From Pseudonocardia sp. TRM90224 (GTDB lineage: Bacteria; Actinomycetota; Actinomycetes; Mycobacteriales; Pseudonocardiaceae): 64,000 nucleotides of DNA. The first letter of the stretch is position 1, and the number at the start of each line of letters is the position of its first letter. A model generated the notes under the pieces. That model saw only the letters and a list, made by a program, of their open reading frames with translations, was not told the origin of the DNA and made no database searches. The position numbers and the translations under genes are program-made. Shown here piece by piece: positions 57,966-64,000 of the stretch. Location of the stretch: the NCBI RefSeq assembly GCF_021245725.1, contig NZ_JAJGSX010000033.1, positions 33,568-97,567 on the forward strand, given 5' to 3'.

Positions 57966-59102
57966 TCACGCGGAGGGGCGGCGCGGGAGGTGACCGGAGC
58001 GCACGAGGCAGCCGAGGGTGTCGCAGATGACCCTGGTCGCGATCAACGACGTGATCTCGGCGTTGTCGTAGGGGGGCGAGCACTCGACGACCTCCATGCC
58101 GGCGAGCGGCGCGGTATCGGCGATGATCTGGATGAACTGGAGCACCTCGCGGGGGAGGAAGCCGCCCGGCTCCGGCCAGCCGGTGCCGGGGACGAACGCG
58201 GCGTCGAGGCAGTCGACGTCGAACGAGAGCCAGACGGCGTCGGCGCCGTCCCACGCGACCTCGAGCGCCCGCTGCGCCGCCTGCGCGATGCCCATCTCGA
58301 CGCAGTCGGTGACCGTCATGACGGTGGTGCCCCGCTCCCGCCCGACCTTGACCCCGGGCCGGGGCGCCTGCCAGCCGCCGATGCCGATCTGCACGAGGTT
58401 CTTCGCCGGGACGTTGGGGATGTCCGTCGCGTGGAACCACGGGGTGGTGTGCATCCGCTCGTCGAGGTCGGTCTCCTGGGTGTCGACGTGCCGGTCGAAA
58501 TGGATGATCCCGAGGTTGCCGCCGTTCAGGTGCGGGGCGACGCCGCGGACGGTCGGGTATCCGATCGAATGGTCGCCGCCTAGCACCACGGGAAATGCGC
58601 CCGACTCGTACACGTGCGACACGGCCTTGCTGATCTGGTCGAACGTCTTCTCGATGTTGCCGGGAATGGTGAAGATGTCGCCGAGGTCGCCGATCTTGAT
58701 GCTCTCGCGCAGGTCGACGCCGAGCTCGAAGCTGTACGGGCCGTAGAGCGCGGAGATCTTCCGGATGCCCTGCGGGCCGAAGCGGGTGCCCGAGCGGTAG
58801 GTGGTGCCGCCGTCGAACGGGGCGCCCAGCACGGCGACGTCGTACTCCCCGCACCGGCGGACGTCCTCGACGTAAGGCGCCTTGAGGAACGTGTTGATCC
58901 CGGCGAAGTGCGGCAGCTCGCCACGGGAGAACGTCGGGATCCGCTTGTCGACGATCGACTCGGCGCCCGGCAGCCCGAGCTCGAGGCCGCGGGCCACCTC
59001 GCGGTCCCACTCGGTGGTCGGCAGCTCGGCCTCGGCCTGCACCGCGCGCGCGGCTTCCGGCCCGTAGCGGTCGTGCACCGGGTCCACACCGTCTGTGGTC
59101 AT
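57966..59102 (-). CDS. Ureohydrolase family protein, guanidine hydrolase (GdmH)-like
   Basis: A 378-residue arginase-fold enzyme. Metal ligands are in GGDHS, HFDRHVDTQETD and SFDVDCLDAAFVPGTGWPEPGG. The long N-terminus (VDKRIPTFSRGELPHFAGIN) and HFDRHVDTQETDLDERMHTT resemble, from memory, cyanobacterial Sll1077, a nickel-dependent guanidine hydrolase, more than agmatinase. The neighbouring NitT/TauT-type transporter fits guanidine import. Nickel-insertion genes often linked to gdmH are absent here, so agmatinase or another guanidino-acid hydrolase remains possible. AGAGGAA precedes the ATG. It leads the operon through to cvnD. Confidence 0.75.
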   Translation of the reverse strand: MTTDGVDPVHDRYGPEAARAVQAEAELPTTEWDREVARGLELGLPGAESIVDKRIPTFSRGELPHFAGINTFLKAPYVEDVRRCGEYDVAVLGAPFDGGTTYRSGTRFGPQGIRKISALYGPYSFELGVDLRESIKIGDLGDIFTIPGNIEKTFDQISKAVSHVYESGAFPVVLGGDHSIGYPTVRGVAPHLNGGNLGIIHFDRHVDTQETDLDERMHTTPWFHATDIPNVPAKNLVQIGIGGWQAPRPGVKVGRERGTTVMTVTDCVEMGIAQAAQRALEVAWDGADAVWLSFDVDCLDAAFVPGTGWPEPGGFLPREVLQFIQIIADTAPLAGMEVVECSPPYDNAEITSLIATRVICDTLGCLVRSGHLPRRPSA

Positions 59103-59416
59103 GCATTCCTCTTTCGGGTCGTGCGCATACGGAAGACTCACGCCGCATGGAGGGAGCATTGCTGGGTGTTATCGGATCGCGGCGAGTTTTCCGGCGACTG
59201 GGTGAAGGCTAGTCGACGATATCGGTTGCGCAAGTGGGCCAGAAAAGCACACCGTTGCTTTCTAACGAAGGCAAGTGGAGTGCATTTGCCTTTTCAATGT
59301 GGGCCCCGATCGGGGCGGCCGGGCGGATGTGAGCCGAGCGTGTGGAGGTTGTGAGTTCGCTATGACTGACCCGTGATGGGCCGACAAGGGGCGATCACGC
59401 TCTTAACGTCGATCAC
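59103..59416. promoter_or_regulatory. Divergent promoter region of ureohydrolase operon
   Basis: A 314-base gap, AT-richer in its middle (59180-59300) than the neighbours, between the ureohydrolase start and the serine hydrolase start. It should hold promoters for both. I looked for guanidine-I, -II and -III riboswitch signatures on the minus strand and found none that was convincing. Confidence 0.5.
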
Positions 59417-60355
59417 ATGGCGCTTTCCCGCAGGTCCGGCTTGGCTGCCGGCTGGCGTGTCGGCGCCATGGTCTGCGCCCTGCTCGCGATCGTGGTGGCC
59501 GTGCAGCAGGCCCCTGCCGCGGCGCACGACCCGGCAGGAGACGAGTCGGCTGCCACCCGGGTGCAGGCACCACCGCCGGTCGCGGCCGTTCCCGCACCAC
59601 TGACGCCGGCCCGCGGCACCGCGGCGAAGGTGGTCGCCGCGGCGACGGCGGCCGTCCCGGCGAACACCGGACTCGTGGTGGCCGTGCTCGACCGCGCGAC
59701 GGGGGAGCAGGCGCTCGGGCCGGGCGCGACCGACCCCGTGTACACGGCGTCGCTGGTCAAGCTCGTGGTGGCGGTCGACATCCTCGACCGCTCGCGCAGC
59801 GCGGGCCCGCCGATCGCCGAAGGCGACCGCGAGCTGCTCCGGCGGGCGCTGAGTCGCAGCGACGACGCCGCGATGAACCAGCTGTGGGTGAGGTTCGACG
59901 GCGTGGGCGCGCTGGCGAGGGTGAGCGCCGCGCTCGGGCTGACCGCGACGAGCGCACCGCGCGACCCGTCGCAGTGGGGTGAGTCCCGGGCATCCGCTGC
60001 CGACCTGCTGGTGGTCGTCGACCATGTGCTGACGGGCATGGCGCCGGACGACCGGGCGCTCGTCCTCGGCGACCTGGGCGCCGCCACCCCGACCGCCGCC
60101 GACGGCTTCGCGCAGGACTACGGCCTGCTCGACGGCGCGTCGCCCGGCGCGGGCTCGGCCGTTCTGGCCAAGCAGGGCTGGATGTGCTGCATCGCCGGCG
60201 AGCGGTACCTGCACAGCATCGGTGCCGTGGGAGCCGACCAGCGGTTCGTCGTCGTGCTGCTGAGCACCCAGCCGCAGGGCCGGAGCTGGGACGCCGCGCG
60301 GGCCGAGCTGAACACCACTGCGCGGACGGTGCTCGCCGGGGTCGACGGCGGGTGA
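59417..60355 (+). CDS. Serine hydrolase, class A beta-lactamase-like
   Basis: A 312-residue secreted protein. A signal peptide (about residues 10-36, ending APAAAHD) and a Pro/Ala linker precede a penicillin-binding fold with SLVK (S112-x-x-K115), SDD near residue 148 (the SDN position) and KQGW near 252 (the KTG position, Thr to Gln). The changed third motif makes real beta-lactamase activity doubtful; a cell-wall hydrolase or inactive relative is possible. Confidence 0.82.
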   Translation: MALSRRSGLAAGWRVGAMVCALLAIVVAVQQAPAAAHDPAGDESAATRVQAPPPVAAVPAPLTPARGTAAKVVAAATAAVPANTGLVVAVLDRATGEQALGPGATDPVYTASLVKLVVAVDILDRSRSAGPPIAEGDRELLRRALSRSDDAAMNQLWVRFDGVGALARVSAALGLTATSAPRDPSQWGESRASAADLLVVVDHVLTGMAPDDRALVLGDLGAATPTAADGFAQDYGLLDGASPGAGSAVLAKQGWMCCIAGERYLHSIGAVGADQRFVVVLLSTQPQGRSWDAARAELNTTARTVLAGVDGG

Positions 60356-60362
60356 CGGGGCA

Positions 60363-60827
60363 CTAGCTCCTTGTGGCCCGCCACCGCTGCATGAGCGAGG
60401 GGATCTCCTCGGCGAGGAAGCGGTAGAAGTCGCGCATCTGGTTGAGGCGTTCGGCCGCGGGCCCGTCGGTCGCGACCACGGCGAGGCCGTCGGCGGCGAG
60501 CCCGGCCAGCCCGTCGAGGCTCTCCTTCTTGGCGACGCCCGCGTCGGTCCAGGCGTCGCCGGAAAGGCGGTAATGGTCGCGCCGGCTGCCGGGGACCGGC
60601 GTGCGCCGCACGAGCCCGGCCTGCTGCAGCATCCGGATCGCGCCGGAGACCGCCGCGGGGCTCACAGCGAGCTGCTCGGCGATGTCCGTGCCGGTCAGCG
60701 TCGGGGCGTCGGTGCAGACGAAGAGCGCGAGCACACGCGCCGACATCCGTTGCATGCCCATCTCCGTCAGCGCCAGCGCGAACCGCTCGACGTACGCGCG
60801 GTGCGCGTCCGGTGCCGTGGTGCTCAT
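60363..60827 (-). CDS. MarR/GbsR-type regulator
   Basis: A 154-residue MarR-like winged-helix protein. The recognition region is LTGTDIAEQLAVSPAAVSGAIRMLQQ split by the turn, with the wing at RRTPVPGSRRDHYRLSG. The C-terminal helices are longer than in a minimal MarR and fit GbsR-type proteins. It is divergent from a GT1 glycosyltransferase, and the dyad at 60857-60872 is its likely site. Confidence 0.85.
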   Translation of the reverse strand: MSTTAPDAHRAYVERFALALTEMGMQRMSARVLALFVCTDAPTLTGTDIAEQLAVSPAAVSGAIRMLQQAGLVRRTPVPGSRRDHYRLSGDAWTDAGVAKKESLDGLAGLAADGLAVVATDGPAAERLNQMRDFYRFLAEEIPSLMQRWRATRS

Positions 60828-60856
60828 GGCCACATCATGCCCGAGCGGCTACAGTG

Positions 60857-60885
60857 TTCACACATTTGTGAAACTTGTTTAGAGT
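60857..60885 (+). promoter_or_regulatory. MarR/GbsR operator and promoter of GT1 gene
   Basis: TTCACACATTTGTGAA (60857-60872) is a 6-4-6 inverted repeat. TTGTGA (60866-60871) and TAGAGT (60880-60885) lie just before the ATG at 60893, so the GT1 mRNA is probably leaderless. The operator covers the -35 side, in line with repression. Confidence 0.65.
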
Positions 60886-60892
60886 GTGTGGC

Positions 60893-62086
60893 ATGAGGAT
60901 CCTGTTGCTGACGGCCGGCAGCCGTGGTGACGTCGAGCCGTTCCTCGCCCTGGCTCGGCGCGCGGTGCTCGAGGGCCACGACGTGCGGCTCGGGGTGACC
61001 GCCGAGTTCGTCGACACCGTGCGTGCGGCGGGCATCGAGCCGGCGCCGCTGGCCGGTGACTACTCGGAGCTGGTCGCGGAGCAGGGTGTCTCGCCGCTGG
61101 CCGCGATCCGCTCGTTCCGCACGACGATCGTACCGATGATGACGGCGTTGCTGCGCTCGGCGGCGCGGGCGGCGACGGACCACCGGCCCGACGTGATCGT
61201 GCACCACCCGAAGGTGCTCTCGGCGCCGCTCGCGGCCACCGCACTGGGGATCCCGCACGTGCTGTGCGAGATCGTGCCCGTGGTGACGCCGACCAGGAGC
61301 TTTCCCGCCGCCGGAGTGACGACGGTGGACCTCGGCCCGCTGAACCGGCTGACGTACCGGGCGACCGGCGCGGCGAACCGGATGTTCGCCGGGCCGTTGC
61401 GCGAGGTCGGCGGCGGGCTGGGGCTGCGCCCCGGCGCCGCGGTCGCGCCCTCCGCCCGCTCGCTGGTGCCGATCAGCCCGGCGCTGCTCACGCGGCCTGC
61501 CGACTGGCCGGCGAGCACGGTGATCACCGGCGCGTGGCACCAGCCCGGCACGGAACCCGAGGTGGACGCCGAGCTCGCGGAGTTCCTCGCTGAGGGCGAC
61601 GTCGTCCACGCCGGATTCGGCTCGATGGCCGCCGGTGATCCCGTCGCCCGCGGGCGGGCCGTGGTGGGCGCGATCCGGGCCGTCGGGAAGCGGGCACTGG
61701 TCACCACCGGTTGGGGCGGCATGGACGTCCCGGGCGACCTGCTCGGGCCGGATGTGCTGGTGCGCAGCGCCGTCCCACACGGTCGGGTGCTCCCGCTCTG
61801 CCGAGCCGCGGTGCACCACGGCGGTGCGGGCACCGTGCACGCGGTGGTGCGGGCCGGGCTGCCCTCGGTGGTGGTCCCGTTCCTCGCCGACCAGCCGTTC
61901 TGGGGGAAGCTGCTGCACCGCCGCGGCCTCGCGGCAGCGCCGCTGCCGGCCCGGAAGCTCACCGAACAGCGGCTGGCCGCAGCGTTGGCGGCGCTCCCAC
62001 CCGCGGCGGTGGTCCAGCGGGTGGCAGCGGAGATGGCGATGGAGGACGGCTGCGCCGCGGCGCTGAAGGAGCTGGCGGCGCTGTAG
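60893..62086 (+). CDS. GT1-family glycosyltransferase
   Basis: A 397-residue glycosyltransferase of the MGT/UGT superfamily. It starts RILLLTAGSRGDVEPFLALA, and the nucleotide-sugar binding block HHGGAGTVHAVVRAGLPSVVVP (read as parts) is near residues 305-328, with DQPFWGKLLHRRG after. Such enzymes glycosylate macrolides, sterols or drugs. It is divergent from a MarR/GbsR regulator and could inactivate an antibiotic or build a glycolipid. No sugar biosynthesis genes are nearby. Confidence 0.87.
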   Translation: MRILLLTAGSRGDVEPFLALARRAVLEGHDVRLGVTAEFVDTVRAAGIEPAPLAGDYSELVAEQGVSPLAAIRSFRTTIVPMMTALLRSAARAATDHRPDVIVHHPKVLSAPLAATALGIPHVLCEIVPVVTPTRSFPAAGVTTVDLGPLNRLTYRATGAANRMFAGPLREVGGGLGLRPGAAVAPSARSLVPISPALLTRPADWPASTVITGAWHQPGTEPEVDAELAEFLAEGDVVHAGFGSMAAGDPVARGRAVVGAIRAVGKRALVTTGWGGMDVPGDLLGPDVLVRSAVPHGRVLPLCRAAVHHGGAGTVHAVVRAGLPSVVVPFLADQPFWGKLLHRRGLAAAPLPARKLTEQRLAAALAALPPAAVVQRVAAEMAMEDGCAAALKELAAL

Positions 62087-62139
62087 TGGCCGCGCGGGGA
62101 TGCAAGCCCGTGCAGCCGGATGTATGCGTCCCCGCACGC

Positions 62140-62198
62140 GAGGGCAGGAAAGCCACTTTCCTGCCCTGTGAGGGCCGGAAAGTGGCTTTCCTGCCCTC
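62140..62198. repeat. Palindromic repeat family C, copy 2
   Basis: Two 28-base arms (one mismatch) with a 3-base loop. Each arm is itself a hairpin, AGGGCAGGAAAG-CCA-CTTTCCTGCCCT in separate parts, so two small hairpins compete with one long one. It follows the GT1 stop by 53 bases. Confidence 0.87.
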
Positions 62199-62326
62199 CA
62201 CGGGCGCCCCACCTCCCGGCGCCCCGGGTGGTCGCGGCAACGTGTGCGTTGCGCACGCATCCTGCTCGCCGTACGCCGCCGTGCGGGCGAGGTGGGCTCT
62301 GGAGGTTGGGTGCGAGGGCCCGCACC

Positions 62327-62390
62327 TTGCACGCCCGGGGTGTGCTTTGCACATGGCCGGCCATGTGCACGGTGTGTCGACGGTGTGCAA
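62327..62390. repeat. Interrupted palindrome with a 22-base perfect core
   Basis: The core at 62348-62369 is perfectly palindromic, centred on TGGCCGGCCA. Outer TTGCAC (62327-62332) and GTGCAA (62385-62390) pair in the same register, giving two 32-base halves whose middle 15 bases do not match. It looks like nested binding sites or a cruciform. Confidence 0.75.
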
Positions 62391-62570
62391 CGTCGGGCAG
62401 GGGCCTTGCGGCAGCCACCGCCGCGCCGTCCGTGCCGGCCCGCTCGTCCGTGGTGGCCTGCAGCGAGTAGGTGAGCCCGGTCTGTGCGCCCCTGCACGTC
62501 TCCGGAAGCACGCGGAATGGGTGCGGCACGCACGCCCGCCCGGCCGGGCCAGGCTGCCGGGAGGGGAAGC

Positions 62571-62621
62571 GAACGAACGGCACTCTCGTCCAATAGGTGT
62601 GGACGAAAGTGCCGTTCGTTC
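62571..62621. repeat. Inverted repeat GAACGAACGGCACT
   Basis: Two 21-base arms (one mismatch) starting GAACGAACGGCACT around the loop AATAGGTGT. Single copy in this window. It lies about 95 bases before the membrane protein start. Confidence 0.8.
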
Positions 62622-62716
62622 ACCGACCCGAGGCCCGGCGTTGCAATCGGCGTGCAAGTGGGGTGAAACGCCGCTTTCGGATCCTTCCAGCACAACACCC
62701 CGATCCGGAGGCCACG

Positions 62717-63232
62717 ATGATGACCGCACCGCAGTTCCCGAGCTACCCGACCACGGCAGTGTCCCGCCCGCCAGGGGTGACGATCGCGTTCGTGCTCTAC
62801 CTCGTCTCCGGGGTGCTGGCGGCGGCCTTCGTCGTGCTCGGCGCTGTCCAGTCGCTCGCCAACCCGCTTCCCACGACCGATCTTGCTTCTGCGGGTCTCA
62901 CCCCAGAGCAGGTGGAGCAGGCCGAGACCTTCGTCCGGATCTCGCAGATCATCGGCTCCGTCATCATCATGTGCGTGGTCGCGTTCCTGGTGGTGGCGGC
63001 CTTCCTGATGCGCGCCGGCCAGAACTGGGCCCGCATCCTGCTCACGATCGTGAGCGGCCTCGCGGCATTGCTGATCACGGTCGGGCTGGTCCTGCTGCCG
63101 GGGCTGCGGTCGGTCGCGGGCACCTTCGACCTGATCTTCTTGGTCATGATCGTCGGGCAGGTCGTCGCCTACGTCGTGGCGATCTTCCTGATGTTCCGAC
63201 CGGCTGCGAACGCATTCTTCCGGCGCAGGTGA
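62717..63232 (+). CDS. Four-span membrane protein, unknown
   Basis: A 171-residue protein with four predicted spans (about 22-46, 80-104, 110-130, 137-160) and a short soluble loop with LTPEQVEQAETFVRISQ. The pattern is seen in many actinobacterial hypothetical membrane proteins. GGAGG precedes the ATG by five bases. Function unknown. Confidence 0.78.
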   Translation: MMTAPQFPSYPTTAVSRPPGVTIAFVLYLVSGVLAAAFVVLGAVQSLANPLPTTDLASAGLTPEQVEQAETFVRISQIIGSVIIMCVVAFLVVAAFLMRAGQNWARILLTIVSGLAALLITVGLVLLPGLRSVAGTFDLIFLVMIVGQVVAYVVAIFLMFRPAANAFFRRR

Positions 63233-63248
63233 AGGGTACTTTCAGGCG

Positions 63249-63860
63249 ATGCAACAGGCTGCATACCTGCGGAGCGTGCTCGACGACCTCTACGCGGAGG
63301 GCGGGGAGCATGACGCCGCCCAGCCGGATCGGCTGAGGCGGCGCCGCAACCTCGAGCCCGACGCCGCCGCGCTGCTCGCGTTGACCACCCGCATGCTCGG
63401 GGCCCGCCGGATCGTGGAGATCGGGACGTCGAACGGGGTGTCCACGATCTGGCTCGCCGACGCCGCGAGGGCCACCGGTGGCCGGGTGACCAGCGTCGAC
63501 CTCACGCTGGGCGTCGACGTCGAGGCCAACCTCACCCGCGCGGGCGTGCGCGACCTGGTGGACCTGCGGGAGGCCGACGGGGGAGCCGTGCTCGCGGAGC
63601 TGCCGGACGCGAGCGTCGACCTGCTGTTCCTCGACTCCGAGCGGACCGAGTACGAGGGCTGGCTGCCGCACCCGATCCGGGTCGTCCGCCCCGGTGGTGT
63701 GCTCGCCGTCGACAATGCGTTGGCGCCCAGCCCCGACGAGCTGCGGGGCTTCTTCGCGCGGATCGCCGTCGACGACCGGCTGGTCAGCACCACGGTGCCG
63801 GTCGGCAAGGGCCTCTTCCTCGCCTGGCGGCCGGTCGCCGCGGCGGCTCAGCGTTCGTAG
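63249..63860 (+). CDS. Class I O-methyltransferase, predicted
   Basis: A 203-residue SAM-dependent methyltransferase of the catechol-O-methyltransferase-like family. The SAM motif is RIVEIGTSNGVSTIWLA (about 54-70), the acid after it is in VTSVDL, and the DLLFLDSER block and GGVLAVDNAL match the metal-binding O-methyltransferases. It probably methylates a hydroxyl group of a small molecule. It begins 16 bases after the membrane protein gene, and overlaps the end of the next gene on the other strand by 13 bases. Confidence 0.85.
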   Translation: MQQAAYLRSVLDDLYAEGGEHDAAQPDRLRRRRNLEPDAAALLALTTRMLGARRIVEIGTSNGVSTIWLADAARATGGRVTSVDLTLGVDVEANLTRAGVRDLVDLREADGGAVLAELPDASVDLLFLDSERTEYEGWLPHPIRVVRPGGVLAVDNALAPSPDELRGFFARIAVDDRLVSTTVPVGKGLFLAWRPVAAAAQRS

Positions 63861-64000
63861 GTGTTGACGACGACGGCGCGGGCGAGGGTGTGGCTGAAGA
63901 GGTTGAAGCCGAGGAACGCGGGTGTGGCGGTCGGGGGGATCTCGAGGCTTTCGACGTCGAGGGCGTGCACGGCGGTGTAGTAGTGGTGCGGGCCGTGTCC
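63848..64000 (-). CDS. YbhB/PEBP-like protein, C-terminal end
   Basis: The last 50 codons of a gene that continues beyond the window. The sequence GHGPHHYYTAVHALDVESL and GFNLFSHTLARAVVVNTYER is characteristic of the YbhB/YbcL (phosphatidylethanolamine-binding) family, where GxHRYxF forms part of the ligand pocket. The start and first two thirds are not in the window. Too short for a role. Confidence 0.82.
   Translation of the reverse strand, partial: GHGPHHYYTAVHALDVESLEIPPTATPAFLGFNLFSHTLARAVVVNTYER

Larger units (their letters stand above)
62087..62716. other. Repeat-rich intergenic region
   Basis: A 630-base gene-free stretch. It holds repeat C copy 2, a large interrupted palindrome (62327-62390) and the hairpin at 62571-62621. 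In between I see GTGCGTTGCGCAC near 62247 and no convincing coding frame. Confidence 0.7.

Noticed and set aside
59103..59416. Guanidine riboswitch ahead of the ureohydrolase
   Set aside because: I searched the minus strand by eye for the conserved guanidine-I core, the paired ACGR-loop hairpins of guanidine-II and the guanidine-III pseudoknot and found none. A covariance-model search would settle it.
59417..60355. True class A beta-lactamase
   Set aside because: The KTG motif is KQG and the SDN is SDD, so the catalytic set is altered; I call it only a serine hydrolase of this fold.

Overview
The window is very G+C-rich DNA (about 70% by eye) with dense genes, GTG starts, four-base ATGA/GTGA stop-start overlaps, ECF sigma, IclR/TetR/MarR/ROK regulators and a complete CvnABCD conservon. 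This points to a filamentous or rare actinomycete. Pseudonocardiaceae is my best guess, but that is inference. I see no rRNA, tRNA, CRISPR array, transposase, integrase or phage genes.

Layout. 1-2.5 kb: end of a PhoX-like gene, a metallo-beta-lactamase-fold hydrolase and a small unknown protein. 2.7-6.5 kb: a catabolic operon of a Rieske oxygenase, a glutamine-synthetase-like ligase and an IclR regulator, preceded by a PcaR-like operator. 6.5-14.9 kb: small regulatory modules (TetR/dehydrogenase, hydrolase-LuxR fusion, DsrE, ECF sigma/anchored protein, MerR/MFS pump, Nudix, LuxR regulator). 14.9-26.4 kb: a twelve-gene translationally coupled operon plus a divergent P450. It holds an ATP-grasp ligase, a PLP decarboxylase fused to an acyl carrier protein, an intact and a cysteine-less ketosynthase, two acyl-CoA-dehydrogenase-like proteins, a MATE exporter, four GNAT-like proteins and AcpS. 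I read it as an uncharacterised biosynthetic cluster using butirosin-type (BtrJ/BtrK/BtrI) carrier-bound amino acid chemistry.

26.5-30.3 kb: small hydrolase, ArsR/SRPBCC and RidA genes among palindromic repeats. 30.3-37.8 kb: an alpha-mannosidase with a sugar ABC importer and a GntR/LacI-type regulator. 37.9-40.0 kb: a TerD domain fused to a PD-(D/E)XK nuclease, a possible stress or defence protein. 40.5-41.8 kb: TetR and a YqeB-like protein. 41.8-48.1 kb: a ROK-regulated sugar import and oxidation operon. 48.2-50.9 kb: esterase and FemAB/CelD-like protein. 51.3-59.1 kb: one apparent operon running from a guanidine-hydrolase-like ureohydrolase through a NitT/TauT-type ABC transporter (two of whose genes carry single-base frameshifts) into cvnA-cvnB-cvnC-cvnD. 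59.4-64 kb: serine hydrolase, MarR/GT1 pair, repeat-rich spacer, membrane protein, O-methyltransferase and the end of a YbhB/PEBP gene.

At least three families of dispersed intergenic palindromes (A at 2556, 27298 and 27868; B at 11510 and 40236; C at 13590 and 62140) run through the window. Several genes appear to have leaderless transcripts, with a -10 box about seven bases before the start codon. Neither sugar importer has its own ATPase, so a shared MsiK-type ATPase elsewhere is implied.
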